DNA of 64,000 nt, taken from JACCWP01 sp963801045. Its GTDB lineage: Bacteria > Actinomycetota > Actinomycetes > Propionibacteriales > Nocardioidaceae. Positions 16,337 through 26,365 of the stretch are shown here, one piece after another. The position numbers were made by a program, and so were the translations under genes. The stretch lies in contig CAWDDC010000004.1 in assembly GCA_963801045.1 (NCBI GenBank), forward strand, positions 1,674,001 to 1,738,000. The letters run 5' to 3'. Under the pieces are notes generated by a model. That model did not search any database. It was given only the letters and a program-made list of their open reading frames with translations, and was not told where the DNA came from. Within the stretch, counting starts at the first letter, position 1. Every line of letters starts with the position of its first letter.

Positions 16337-17518
16337 TCAACGGGGGAGCGTCGCCTCGTCGCCGATCGTGCTGCGAGCGGCGATGAGCGATGCGAGCGCC
16401 GGGAACGCGATCACGGACAGCACACCTGCGCCCACCAGCGCGGCGGCGTTCTCGGGCAGCATGTGACCTGAGTCGAGGCCGATCTCGCTGAGGGCCACCA
16501 GCAGCGGCAGGGCGGTGGCGGTCAGGAGCATCATCTGGACCCGTTCCCGCATCGGCAGCACCCCGCGGTAGATCAGCAGCGCGGGCAGGCCGCGGCACGC
16601 CAGCATCAGCACGAAGAAGACCAGCAGCCGCTCCGGCGCCTCGGCGATGGACGTGAGGTCGAGGCCCATCCCGGACGAGACGAAGAACAGCGGGATGAAG
16701 AAGCCGTAGCCGATCGCGTCCAGCTTGCCTTCCAGCGCGCGCACGTCGCCCGGTGCCCAGCGCCGCAGGATCGCACCGGCGAGGAACGCACCGAGGACGA
16801 CGTCCAGCCCGAAGTCGTCGGCGATGACCAGCAGCCCGAGCAGCAGCACCACCGTCCAGCGCAGCGTGGTCTGTGACGTCGCGTGCTCCCCCTCGCTCAT
16901 GATCTGTCCGAGCCGCCCGCCGCTCCTGGCCAGCCTGGGGGCGACGGCCAGCAGCACCCCCAGCAGGCCCATGAACACCAGTGACATCAGCCCCATGAAC
17001 TGCCCGTTCGTCCCCAGGAAGATCGCGATGGCGACGACCGGGAGGAACTCGCCGACGGCGCCGGCTGCGAGGATGTGCTCACCGAACGCGCCACGCAGCA
17101 TCCCGTTGTCCCGCAGGATCGGCAGCAGCGTCCCCAGCGCGGTCGTGGTGAGGCCGATGGCGACCGGGATGAAGGCGTGCACGAAGTCGTTGGCGGCCAA
17201 CGCGCCGGTCACCGCCATGGCCAGCCCGGCGGTGATGAACCACGCGGCCAGTGCCCGGTGCCCCGGCTGGCGGTTGAACAGGTCGAGGTCGAGCTCATAG
17301 CCCGCCAGCAGGAACAGGAACCCCAGGCCCACGTCCGACAACAGCGAGATGGTGTCCGTCTCGGCCCAGGCCAGCACCTCCGGGCCGATCACCACACCGC
17401 CCACGATCAGCAGCACGACCTGCGGCACCCGTACCGGCAGCAGTCCGGCGACCAGCGGGGCGAGCCCGGCCACCAGGCTCACCATGAGCAGGCTGTGCAG
17501 GCCCTGGCTGAGATCCAT
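16337..17518 (-). CDS. CPA2-type cation:proton antiporter
   Basis: Membrane antiporter of 393 residues with about twelve hydrophobic segments. It resembles the NhaP/KefB/GerN group: PQVVLLIVGGVVIGPEVLAWA in the second and third segments, GLGFLFLLAGYELDLDLF, an ALGTLLPILRDNGM loop and FGLDVVLGAFLAGAILRRW. It probably exchanges Na+ or K+ for protons. There is no C-terminal TrkA-N domain. The start ATG at 17518 follows GGGAGGG. It is the last gene of a minus-strand membrane operon; DUF2254 ends 11 nt before it. Confidence 0.88.
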   Translation of the reverse strand: MDLSQGLHSLLMVSLVAGLAPLVAGLLPVRVPQVVLLIVGGVVIGPEVLAWAETDTISLLSDVGLGFLFLLAGYELDLDLFNRQPGHRALAAWFITAGLAMAVTGALAANDFVHAFIPVAIGLTTTALGTLLPILRDNGMLRGAFGEHILAAGAVGEFLPVVAIAIFLGTNGQFMGLMSLVFMGLLGVLLAVAPRLARSGGRLGQIMSEGEHATSQTTLRWTVVLLLGLLVIADDFGLDVVLGAFLAGAILRRWAPGDVRALEGKLDAIGYGFFIPLFFVSSGMGLDLTSIAEAPERLLVFFVLMLACRGLPALLIYRGVLPMRERVQMMLLTATALPLLVALSEIGLDSGHMLPENAAALVGAGVLSVIAFPALASLIAARSTIGDEATLPR

Positions 17519-17529
17519 GCCGGCCCTCC

Positions 17530-18837
17530 CTAACCCAGACCCATGGGGTCGGGGTGCGTTGCCCAGCGGTGCACGGGGGCGCTGCTCGGACCAAGCTCGT
17601 CGACGAGGAGGGCGCGGCGCTGCAGCAACGGAGGACGCAGCGTGGCCGGGCACTCTCGCTCGAGCTGGTCGTAGACCGCCAGCAGCCGACGGGTGATCTG
17701 CGGTGACGAGGCACCGAAGACGGTGATCTCGACGAAGGCGAGGTCCACCAGCTCGTCCCACGTAATCGGCCGGACGAGCAGTCGTACGACGCCGTCGGCG
17801 TCCACGAAGCGCCCGGGCGCCGGCTCGAGTCGGGCGATCCGCAGCAACAGGTCGGCCATCCGGTCCAGGACCTGGGACGCGGTGGTCGGCTGGTTCAGCG
17901 ACGTCGACAGCGCCTGGGTGCCGACATCGGCGAGCTGCCGGAGGCCGAAGGCGGGGTCCTGGTACATCGTGCGGTTGCGGCCCAGGTCGATCGCGTTCAG
18001 CAGCTGGCGCACCGGCGGCATCCTCGCGCCGTGCACGGCGAGCACGACCTCGTGGGTGGTGACGTACTGGCCGACCCGCGGCACCAGCTCGACGACGACG
18101 TCGTAGCGGCGGGCGAGGTCGACCAGCCGGGCCCGGTCGACGCCACGGATGATGCCGAGGGCGCGCTCGCCGCGCTCCGACAACCGGACGAGGCGCAGCT
18201 GGTCCGGCTGGGTCTCGCGCACTCGTCCGGACACCAGCTGGTGGGGCGCGGGGTACTCCCGCGCGATCGCGGCCCGGGTCTCGTCGGCCACTGCGGTGAT
18301 GACCCAGCCGACCTGAAGCAGCTTCATCGTCGAGGTGACGTAGACGACGAAGATCACCAGGCTGGCCGCCAGCAGCAGGCCCGCGGCCACGACCGCCCGG
18401 CCACCGTCGCCGGGGCCGGCCCGGTCGCCCATCGCCAGCGCGGTCAGCGAGAACGTGAACGTGGCCAGGAAGATGCCGAACGCCAGCTTGGTGACGCTGG
18501 AGCGGACGAAGGTGCGGATCACCCGTGGCGACAGCTGCGCGCTGGCCAGCTGCAGGGCGACCAGCGTGATCGTGAACACGACGCCGACGAACGTGAGCAT
18601 CGACGACGCCACCACGCCCAGGATCGAGTCGGCGGTCTCGTCGGTCACGCCGAGTGCGTCCGGGAGGACGACGGGGAAGCCGAAGTGGGCGGCCTCCTCG
18701 GTCAGGATCGCGAGGCCGCACCCGAGGACGAGGAACACCGACGGGACGACCCAGAACCGGTCCCGGGCCCACTCCCGGACCAGCACCCGCCGGTGGGTGA
18801 ATCGGCCGCCGGCCGGAAGTGCTGGCTGCGGCGTCAC
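17530..18837 (-). CDS. DUF2254 membrane protein
   Basis: Protein of 435 residues of the DUF2254 family. About four N-terminal transmembrane segments (VPSVFLVLGCGLAIL; ILGVVASSMLTFVGVVFTITLVALQLASAQLSPRVIRTFV; LAFGIFLATFTFSLTALAM; VVAAGLLLAASLVIFVVYVT) precede a soluble domain with VRLLVRPITWDELVDLAFVEI. Function unknown; the family occurs in membrane operons of soil bacteria. The start GTG at 18837 overlaps the stop of the GAP gene as GTGA, so the two genes are translationally coupled. The start is well supported. Confidence 0.87.
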   Translation of the reverse strand: MTPQPALPAGGRFTHRRVLVREWARDRFWVVPSVFLVLGCGLAILTEEAAHFGFPVVLPDALGVTDETADSILGVVASSMLTFVGVVFTITLVALQLASAQLSPRVIRTFVRSSVTKLAFGIFLATFTFSLTALAMGDRAGPGDGGRAVVAAGLLLAASLVIFVVYVTSTMKLLQVGWVITAVADETRAAIAREYPAPHQLVSGRVRETQPDQLRLVRLSERGERALGIIRGVDRARLVDLARRYDVVVELVPRVGQYVTTHEVVLAVHGARMPPVRQLLNAIDLGRNRTMYQDPAFGLRQLADVGTQALSTSLNQPTTASQVLDRMADLLLRIARLEPAPGRFVDADGVVRLLVRPITWDELVDLAFVEITVFGASSPQITRRLLAVYDQLERECPATLRPPLLQRRALLVDELGPSSAPVHRWATHPDPMGLG

Positions 18838-19514
18838 GACGAGACCCCGCCCAGCCCCTTGCCGATCAGCGAGGCGCCGATGACCAGGAGCAGGACGGCC
18901 ATGACGGCGGCGTTGTGCGCCTCCAGCCAGGTGCGCAGCTCCTCCAGGCGGGGGCGCATCGCCTGCTGCGCGACGGCGTAGCCGATCGTGGGGACAAGGA
19001 CGGTGCTCGCGGCCAGGACCACGAAGACCGCGACCGTCACGGTGGCGTCGCCGGCGCTCAGTCCCGCGCTGCCGACCGTGACACCTGCGGCGATGCAGAG
19101 CAGCAGGTTCTTCGGGTTGACGGCTGACAGCAGGGTGCCGAGCCCGGTCGCCTTGACCGGGGTCATCCGGTCGATCGCGCTCATCCACTTCGGCAGCGCT
19201 GCGGTCTCGCCGGCAGCGGGCCGGCTGCGCCACTGCGGGAGGGCGACCAGCAGAAGCAGCACGCCCAGGCCCAGCTTGATCCAGGCCCCGGTGTCCGAGC
19301 CGCCGCTGCCCCCACCGCCGACGTCCGCGCTGTCGGCGAGCACGCTGACCGCACCGGTGACGACGACGATGCCGATGGTCCAGCCCAGGGCGAAGCCCAT
19401 GCTGGCCGCACCCGCCCGGGGGGCCAGCAGCATCAGGATCACCGCGATGATCGGGATCGGGGAGATCGCGACACCGACCGCGAGGGGCAGGAGGTCACCG
19501 ATGACAGCGCCCAT
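18834..19514 (-). CDS. GAP-family (SfLAP-like) membrane protein, first copy
   Basis: Membrane protein of 226 residues with six predicted transmembrane segments. The sequence has the LysE/GAP pattern GVAISPIPIIAVILMLLAPRAGAASMGFALGWTIGIVVVT. It contains AVNPKNLLLCIAAGVTVG, and ends with an ALVIGASLIGKGLG-like segment. GAP/SfLAP proteins help move complex lipids in mycobacteria (Sap, Gap); that role is only an analogy here. The ATG at 19514 has GGGAGCC upstream. A second, divergent family member is at 23070, on the far side of this operon. Confidence 0.82.
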   Translation of the reverse strand: MGAVIGDLLPLAVGVAISPIPIIAVILMLLAPRAGAASMGFALGWTIGIVVVTGAVSVLADSADVGGGGSGGSDTGAWIKLGLGVLLLLVALPQWRSRPAAGETAALPKWMSAIDRMTPVKATGLGTLLSAVNPKNLLLCIAAGVTVGSAGLSAGDATVTVAVFVVLAASTVLVPTIGYAVAQQAMRPRLEELRTWLEAHNAAVMAVLLLVIGASLIGKGLGGVSS

Positions 19515-19586
19515 GGCTCCCTCCCGGCCGCGCCGTGCAGGCGCGGGCACCCGCTCGAACGTAGCCCGCTGCGACCCGGGACAGCC

Positions 19587-21779
19587 TCATCCGGGTCGGG
19601 TGATCGGCTCACCGGCGGTCGGCGCGTGCTCCTCGGCAGGGACGTCGCCGTCCGGTGGGTCGTCGACGGACTGCCGGTGCCCGAGATGTCGCAGGATCCG
19701 GACGAGTGCACGGTGCAAGGCATCCGCGCCCACCACGGGTTCGGTGGGGAACGGCAGGTCGTGCGGAACCAGGGCGAACGCCCGGTCCTGCCAGCCGCCG
19801 AGCCCGCCGTGGCAGCCCACCAGCCCCTCGAAGGCCGCCACCTCCTCCGTGCCGGGGTCCACCAGGCTGTTGACGTAGACGTCCGGTGCCTCCGGGCGCA
19901 GGGCGGCCCGGAGCACGAAACCCGGCGCCAGCGGCCCGAACGGCGCCAGCGGGTCGACGCCCTCGACCTCACCGGTGCGCAACACGTGCCGGCCGCCGCG
20001 CCCCAGGGCCACCGGGCCGTCGTCGTCGTCCAGCACGGCGACGAACCCGACGCCGGGGTGCGCCGCGAGGCCGCTCACCAGCGCGGGGTAGCGCTGGTCC
20101 AGATCGGCGCGGGTCAACCGGCTCGGCTCACCCCGTACGTAGACGAGGCCGAGGTTGCCCGACCCGAAGACGTGGAAGACCTCGTCGCCCTCGGCCCGGC
20201 GGTCCCGCTTCTGCCGACCCGGCTGCACCTCGTCGGGGTGGTCGCGCCCGTGCTTGACCATCGCCTCCGACGCGTTGCGCATGCTCTTGCCGCTGGCGCC
20301 GCTCCCGGTGCCCAGCTCGTCCACCAGGACCTGCGTACGTCCCCAGCCCTCCACATCGTGGTCGGAGGCCGCGACGTCGGCGCGGGACAACCGGGCGACC
20401 AGGGCAGGCAGCTCTTCCCCGTACCGCTCGGAGAACGTCTCGCCCTGTGCCTGGCCGTGGTCGGACAAGATGACGAAGCGATACTTCCGCGGTGCCACGT
20501 CGGCGACCAGCTCCAGCAGCCGGAGCACGCCGTCGACCGCTTCCAGCGCCTCGAGGCTCTCGGGCCGCAGCAGGCCGGCGTGGTGGGCGATCTCGTCGTA
20601 GTCGACGTAGTCGACGTAGACCGCGCGGGTGCCCTGGAGCATGTGGGTGGCGACGATCGCCGTGTTGAGGTCGCGCAGCGCGCCGTTGGTCACCGACCGG
20701 AGTGCGGCCGTGGTGAGGGTGCGGCGGGACCGCGGCCGGACGTCGCGCCGGACGGCGCGCCTCGCCTGGAACCGGTCCCGGAAGAACTCGCTCACCGTGC
20801 GGGACAGCGCGCGGGTGAGGCCGCTCGGGTTGGCGACGAAGGTGGCCGCCGCCCGGCGGGTGACCTCGCCCTCACGGGCCCGGCGGCTCATCGTCAGCGC
20901 TGCCGCCGGGGCGTCGCCGGTGAACAGGTTGCTCACGCTGGCACCGCCGTCCACCAGCAGGCCGCGCCCGGTGCTCAGCATCTCCTCGATGATCGCGGCG
21001 TCGGCCGGCCGGTTCGCCACCATCACCCGGTCGTTGGCCCGGTCGTACCAGCGGAACGCGGGGATCCCGTCGATCACGCCGTGCAGGATCCCCATCTGGC
21101 TGGCCGGCGTGGTGGCCGGGAGCTTCGGGGTCCACTCGGTCAGGCGGTGGCCGCCGGACCGGATCCACCGCGACATCGTCGGCACGGTGCCCGCGGTCAC
21201 CGACATCTGCAGGACCGGGAAGGGGACGCCGTCCAGCTGGACGAACACCACGCCGGGGACGTCGGGGTCGTCCAGGGCCACCGGTCGCCGCTTCGCCGCG
21301 GACACCAGCCGGGCCACCAGCGCCTCGTCGGTGCCTGCGGTGCTGAACCACCCCACCAGTGCGCCGGCGATCCCGATCACCCAGGAGGCGAGGAACGCCG
21401 ACCAGAAGCCGTCGACGTGGGCATCGGGCAGCAGCCAGGCGGTCACCAGGACCACCAGGGCCTGGCTGCCGACGGCGAGGGCGAGGACGGCCAGCCAGCC
21501 CAGCCGCACGCCGATCGCCACCAGGATCGGCTGCAGCGCCACCCCGACGACCGCCAGCGCGACGGCGAACCCGAACGGCCCGTACGGGCGGTCGACGTCG
21601 AAGCCCGGCACGATCGCGTCAGAGACGACCACGCCCACGACGGTGGCGAGCAGCCAGGCCGCGAAGGACGCGATCGTGGACCAGATCGGCCGCTGCCGCA
21701 TCGACCGCACGAGGTTGCCGGACAGCCGGGCTCGCGACGAGGACGGGCCGGGGTCGCGGGTGCCGCTCTTCGTGCTCAC
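19587..21779 (-). CDS. membrane alkaline phosphatase-superfamily protein
   Basis: Large protein of 730 residues. The N-terminal 170 residues hold four to five hydrophobic segments (IASFAAWLLATVVGVVVSDAIV; VALAVVGVALQPILVAIGVRLGWLAVLALAVGSQALVVLVTAWLL; WVIGIAGALVGWFS), resembling the phage-holin 4 group. They are followed by a type I phosphodiesterase/alkaline phosphatase fold: VFVQLDGVPFPVLQ (metal Asp), KLPATTPASQMGILHG (nucleophile Thr) and ILSDHGQAQGETF (metal Asp-His). It probably cleaves a phosphoester on the cell surface. The start GTG at 21779 is 16 nt after the AI-2E gene stop. Confidence 0.83.
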   Translation of the reverse strand: MSTKSGTRDPGPSSSRARLSGNLVRSMRQRPIWSTIASFAAWLLATVVGVVVSDAIVPGFDVDRPYGPFGFAVALAVVGVALQPILVAIGVRLGWLAVLALAVGSQALVVLVTAWLLPDAHVDGFWSAFLASWVIGIAGALVGWFSTAGTDEALVARLVSAAKRRPVALDDPDVPGVVFVQLDGVPFPVLQMSVTAGTVPTMSRWIRSGGHRLTEWTPKLPATTPASQMGILHGVIDGIPAFRWYDRANDRVMVANRPADAAIIEEMLSTGRGLLVDGGASVSNLFTGDAPAAALTMSRRAREGEVTRRAAATFVANPSGLTRALSRTVSEFFRDRFQARRAVRRDVRPRSRRTLTTAALRSVTNGALRDLNTAIVATHMLQGTRAVYVDYVDYDEIAHHAGLLRPESLEALEAVDGVLRLLELVADVAPRKYRFVILSDHGQAQGETFSERYGEELPALVARLSRADVAASDHDVEGWGRTQVLVDELGTGSGASGKSMRNASEAMVKHGRDHPDEVQPGRQKRDRRAEGDEVFHVFGSGNLGLVYVRGEPSRLTRADLDQRYPALVSGLAAHPGVGFVAVLDDDDGPVALGRGGRHVLRTGEVEGVDPLAPFGPLAPGFVLRAALRPEAPDVYVNSLVDPGTEEVAAFEGLVGCHGGLGGWQDRAFALVPHDLPFPTEPVVGADALHRALVRILRHLGHRQSVDDPPDGDVPAEEHAPTAGEPITRPG

Positions 21780-21795
21780 GGTTCCACCCACCGTC

Positions 21796-22947
21796 CTAGG
21801 CGGACGCCGCCGCGGGTTCCGGGTCCGGTGGCTCCGGGTCTGGATCGTCCGGCTCGACCTCGGTCTCGATCAGCGGCGTCGCCCAGGCGGCTCGCTTGTC
21901 CGAGTCGATGAACAGCGCGCGTACCAGCAACGACATGGGCACGGCCAGCAGCGCACCCAGCGCGCCGAGCAGGAAGGTCCAGACGACGAGGGACATGAAC
22001 GTCACCTCGGCGCTCAGGCCCACGGCGGCACCGACGAAGCGCGGCTGGATGAAGGTCTGGATGGTGACGTTGAGGACGCTGTACGCGAGCACGACGAGCA
22101 GCATGTTCTCCCAGCCGGAGTCCAGCAGCGCCAGCAGCGCCGGCGGGATGACGCCGATGACGAAGCCGATGTTCGGGATGAAGTTGGTGAGGAACGAGAA
22201 GAAGCCCCACACCAGTGGGAGCGGGACGGCGAGCAACCACAGCGCTGCGGTGTCCAGCACAGCGACGATCGCGCCGAACAGGGCGGTCATGAGGAGGTAG
22301 CGCTGCGTGCCGTACACGAACCGGCCCAGCGAGCTCGCGAGCTCCGGCTTCAACCGGTCGAGTGCGACCATCCGCGGCCCGAACCCCGGGACAGCCGCCA
22401 CGAAGAAGAACATCAGCGTCACCAGGAAGAACAACCCACCGACGGCGCCGAGGACCCCGGAGAGCAGGCCCTCCAGGACGTGGACCACCTTGGTGGGGTC
22501 GAGCTGCTTGACCGCATCGGTGGTCGACTCGCTGCCGAGGCCGAGGGTGGTCAGCGCGCTGTCGGTCTGGTCCGTGAGGTCCGTGGCATTCTTCGCATAC
22601 TGCGGGAGCAGGTCGGCCAGCTCGATCAGGCAGACGGCCGTTCCGACGATCAGCACTGCCACGATGGCGTACGACGCGACGAGCGCTAGCACGGTGGCGA
22701 GCCACGACGGCCACCCGTGCCGCCGTGCCCACGCGCGAAGGGGGAGCACCGCGATGGTGAGCACCAGCGCGAGCATCGATGGCGCGACGATTCCGGCCGC
22801 GGCCTTGATACCGATGCCGATGACGACGACACCCACCCCGCCGAGCAGTACGACGACCGAGCGCGGCAGGGTTGACGACAGAACCCCGCGCTGGCCCGCT
22901 GCGTCCCCTGGCCCGTCACCCACCTGGTCGGACTGTGGCGTCGACAT
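21796..22947 (-). CDS. AI-2E family transporter
   Basis: Protein of 383 residues with about eight transmembrane segments and the family's large periplasmic loop near residues 100-160. Signature blocks are LSSLGRFVYGTQRYLLMTALFGAIVAVLDTAALWLL and FLTNFIPNIGFVIGVIPPALLALLD. Members are called AI-2 exporters, but many are Na+/H+-type antiporters (TerC/Yct group), so the substrate is open. The start ATG at 22947 is the first gene of the minus-strand membrane operon, and faces the divergent GAP-2 gene. Confidence 0.88.
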   Translation of the reverse strand: MSTPQSDQVGDGPGDAAGQRGVLSSTLPRSVVVLLGGVGVVVIGIGIKAAAGIVAPSMLALVLTIAVLPLRAWARRHGWPSWLATVLALVASYAIVAVLIVGTAVCLIELADLLPQYAKNATDLTDQTDSALTTLGLGSESTTDAVKQLDPTKVVHVLEGLLSGVLGAVGGLFFLVTLMFFFVAAVPGFGPRMVALDRLKPELASSLGRFVYGTQRYLLMTALFGAIVAVLDTAALWLLAVPLPLVWGFFSFLTNFIPNIGFVIGVIPPALLALLDSGWENMLLVVLAYSVLNVTIQTFIQPRFVGAAVGLSAEVTFMSLVVWTFLLGALGALLAVPMSLLVRALFIDSDKRAAWATPLIETEVEPDDPDPEPPDPEPAAASA

Positions 22948-23069
22948 GGGGTTCACCGTATTTGAGCGGCCGGGGCGGGGCCCCATCCGCGCGGGATGAG
23001 GCATCGCCGCGCCGGGGGCGGCACGGTTTCGCCCAGGATCCGAGGAAGGGGACCGATGCGGAGGTCGCC

Positions 23070-23729
23070 GTGGGGCTGATCCTGCCGGTCCTGCTCCTGG
23101 GCCTGATGGCCAGCCTGTCGCCGAGCACGATAGTCGTGTTCATCCTGCTGCTGGCCACGGCAAGGGCCCGGGTCAACGCCATCGCCTTCCTCATCGGCTG
23201 GGCCATCTCGCTGACCGTCGTCTTCGCCGGCAGCTTTGCCCTGGGTGCCTCGAGCGCCGCCCAGCACGGCAGCGGACGGCAGGCGGTGGAGGTCGCCGAG
23301 ATCCTGCTGGGCCTTGCCCTGATCGCGGTATCCGCGCACCAGTGGCGGCGCCGACGTGATCACCCGACGACCTCGGCAGGCTCCGGACGATTCACCGAGC
23401 GGCTGCGAGACCTCAATCCGGGCAGCGCCGCGGTGGTCGGTGTCCTCAAGCAGCCGTGGGCGATCACTGCCGCCGCGGCGTTGGCCGTGGTCCGGCACCA
23501 GCCCGGCCCGCTGGCCACCCTCCTCGCGTTTGCCTGCTTCACCATGGTGTCGACGGCCACCGTCGGCCTGATGTTCGGGTACTACGCCCGCAGTCCCGGC
23601 GAGGCCGAGGCCCGACTGGAGGCGCTGCGGCTGCGACTCGTGGAGCTCGGACCAGCGGTCTTCGCTGTCGCGGGCCTGGTGGTCGGAGCGATCTTCGTCG
23701 TCGACGGCATGCTCAACGTCCTGAACTGA
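23070..23729 (+). CDS. GAP-family (LysE-like) membrane protein, second copy
   Basis: Membrane protein of 219 residues with six hydrophobic segments: GLILPVLLLGLMASLSPSTIVVFILLLATARARVNAIAFLIGWAISLTVVFAGSFALG, then a loop, and VLKQPWAITAAAALAVVRHQP before two further segments. It belongs to the same GAP/LysE group as the gene at 18834. The start GTG at 23070 follows GAGG five nt upstream. It is divergent from the AI-2E gene, the first gene of the membrane operon. The stop is 4 bp from the tRNA gene. Confidence 0.78.
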   Translation: MGLILPVLLLGLMASLSPSTIVVFILLLATARARVNAIAFLIGWAISLTVVFAGSFALGASSAAQHGSGRQAVEVAEILLGLALIAVSAHQWRRRRDHPTTSAGSGRFTERLRDLNPGSAAVVGVLKQPWAITAAAALAVVRHQPGPLATLLAFACFTMVSTATVGLMFGYYARSPGEAEARLEALRLRLVELGPAVFAVAGLVVGAIFVVDGMLNVLN

Positions 23730-23733
23730 GCAG

Positions 23734-23819
23734 TGTCCGAGGGGGGACTTGAACCCCCACGCCCTATTACGGGCACTAGCACCTCAAGCTAGCGCGTCTG
23801 CCTATTCCGCCACCCGGAC
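23734..23819 (-). tRNA. tRNA-Leu (anticodon GAG)
   Basis: The gene reads 86 nt on the minus strand. The 7-bp acceptor stem is GTCCGGG with CTCGGAC. The variable arm is long, as in Leu tRNAs. The T-arm loop contains GTTCAAGTC. The anticodon loop TTGAGGT has the anticodon GAG at 23785-23783, reading CUC/CUU codons. No CCA is encoded. The gene lies between a GAP-family gene and an M20 peptidase; no integrase or repeated 3' end suggests an integrated element. Confidence 0.95.
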
Positions 23820-23872
23820 AAGGGTTCCGGCGGCACCGCCGGAGCGGCGGCAACTCTAGCAGCGGGTGCAGG

Positions 23873-25210
23873 ATGGACCCCATGGCCCCGCACGACGTGA
23901 CCGACCCCCGACGCACCTCGTACGACCCCGCCGGCGAGGTCGTGGAGTTCTGCAGCGAGCTGATCGGCATCGACACCACGAACGCGGGCGACGGCTCCGG
24001 GCCGGGGGAGCGCAAGGCGGCGGAGTACGTCGCCGAACGGCTCGAGGAGGTGGGTCTGGAGACCAGTCTGCTGGAGCGGACCAGCGGCCGGACCAACCTG
24101 CTGGCGCGGTGGGAGGGCACCGACCCTGCGCTGCACCCGCTGCTGCTGCACGGGCACCTCGACGTGGTGCCGGCCCAGGCCGACGACTGGCAGTTCCCAC
24201 CCTTCGCCGGCGAGGTCGACGGCGGGTACGTGCACGGCCGGGGCGCCATCGACATGAAGGACTTCGACGCGATGATCCTGTCCGTGCTGCGCGCGCGGGT
24301 GCGGTCGGACGCGCCGCCCCGCAGGCCGGTCGTGCTGGCGTTCACCGCGGACGAGGAGGCGGGCAGCGGCTACGGGGGTCACTGGCTCGTCGACGAGCAC
24401 CCGGACCTGCTCGCCGACTGCACCGAGGCCGTCGGCGAGGTGGGTGGCTGGTCAACCGTGGTCGGTGGGCAGCGCCTCTACCTGGTGGAGTCGGGGGAGA
24501 AGGGCCTCGGCTGGATGCGCCTGACCGCGCACGGCACCGCCGGTCACGGGTCGATGCGGCACCCCGACAACGCCGTCACCCGGCTGGCGCAGGCGATCGC
24601 CGCGCTCGGTGCGCACGAGTGGCCGGTGGCGCCCACCCCGTCGATGCAGCGGCTGCTGGACGTCGCGGCCCCGCTCGCCGACGCCGATCGCGACGACCCG
24701 GATGCCGTGCTCGCTGCGTTCGGACCGGCGGCGCGGATGCTCGGTGCCGGAATCCGCAACACCACCAACCCGTCGATGCTGGACGCCGGGTACAAGGTCA
24801 ACGTGGTGCCGGCGGTCGCGACCGCGCGGGTCGACGGCCGGTTCCTGCCAGGACAGGAGGACACCTTCCTCGATCAGGTCCGCTCGATCGTGGGTGCCGA
24901 CATCGAGGTCGAGTTCGAGACCCACCACCCCGGCCTGGAGACCGGGTTCGACGGTGACCTCGTCGACGCGATGACGCAGGCACTGCTTACCGAGGACCCT
25001 GAGGGTCAGGCCGCGCCGTACCTGATGTCCGGCGGCACGGACGCGAAGGCCTGGGACCGCCTCGGCATCCGCTGCTTCGGCTTCACCCCGCTGCGACTGC
25101 CGCCCGACCTCGACTTCACCGCGCTGTTCCACGGCGTCGACGAGCGGGTACCCGTCGACGCGCTCGAGTTCGGGTCGCGGGTGCTGGACCGCTTCCTCGA
25201 CCTGGCCTGA
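23873..25210 (+). CDS. M20/M25/M40 family metallopeptidase
   Basis: Zinc peptidase/deacylase of 445 residues of the DapE/ArgE group. The metal-binding sites are visible in LLLHGHLDVVPA (His-x-Asp), HGRGAIDMKDFDAMIL (bridging Asp) and VLAFTADEEAGSGYGG (catalytic Glu-Glu). Dimerisation-domain residues are in THGTAGHGSMRHPDNAV. C-terminal ALFHGVDERVPVDALEFG supplies the last His ligand. The start is ATG at 23873 or 23882. It probably cleaves a dipeptide or N-acyl amino acid; the substrate is not defined. Confidence 0.9.
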   Translation: MDPMAPHDVTDPRRTSYDPAGEVVEFCSELIGIDTTNAGDGSGPGERKAAEYVAERLEEVGLETSLLERTSGRTNLLARWEGTDPALHPLLLHGHLDVVPAQADDWQFPPFAGEVDGGYVHGRGAIDMKDFDAMILSVLRARVRSDAPPRRPVVLAFTADEEAGSGYGGHWLVDEHPDLLADCTEAVGEVGGWSTVVGGQRLYLVESGEKGLGWMRLTAHGTAGHGSMRHPDNAVTRLAQAIAALGAHEWPVAPTPSMQRLLDVAAPLADADRDDPDAVLAAFGPAARMLGAGIRNTTNPSMLDAGYKVNVVPAVATARVDGRFLPGQEDTFLDQVRSIVGADIEVEFETHHPGLETGFDGDLVDAMTQALLTEDPEGQAAPYLMSGGTDAKAWDRLGIRCFGFTPLRLPPDLDFTALFHGVDERVPVDALEFGSRVLDRFLDLA

Positions 25211-25220
25211 TCCGGCGGCG

Positions 25221-25430
25221 TCACAGCGTCCGCGTGACCCGGATGATCCGGCGGCGCACCGTCACCCGGCGGCGGCCGTCGGGCATCAGCCGCAGCCGGT
25301 CGAGCTCCCACCCGCCGTACTCGGCGCGGTCGGTGAGCAGGCGGCGGACACTGCCCCGGGTCTCGGTGCGCGACAGCGAGAACCGTCGGAACTCGTAGTC
25401 GCCGGCGTCGGCGGTCGTACTGCCTCCCAT
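25221..25430 (-). CDS. DUF5703 family small protein
   Basis: A 69-residue protein that fits DUF5703, a short family confined to actinobacteria. The sequence YEFRRFSLSRTETRGSVRRLLTDRAEYGGWELDRLRLMPDGRRRVTVRRRIIRV is strongly basic toward the C-terminus. The function is unknown. The stop is 10 nt from the convergent M20 stop. It is divergent from the ABC transporter, whose start is 32 nt away, so the two promoters lie in a short gap. Confidence 0.8.
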   Translation of the reverse strand: MGGSTTADAGDYEFRRFSLSRTETRGSVRRLLTDRAEYGGWELDRLRLMPDGRRRVTVRRRIIRVTRTL

Positions 25431-25449
25431 GGTGCTCCCATGCTGCCAT

Positions 25450-25455
25450 TACTCT
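25450..25455 (+). promoter_or_regulatory. -10 element (TACTCT) of the ABC exporter operon
   Basis: TACTCT is 7 nt before the GTG at 25463. There is no Shine-Dalgarno sequence, so the ATPase gene is probably leaderless. Confidence 0.45.
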
Positions 25456-25462
25456 CGGCGCG

Positions 25463-26361
<899 letters not shown>

Positions 26362-26365
<4 letters not shown>

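Noticed and set aside
23734..23819. tRNA-Leu as an integration site
   Set aside because: No integrase gene, no repeated 3' end of the tRNA and no island-type genes adjoin it.
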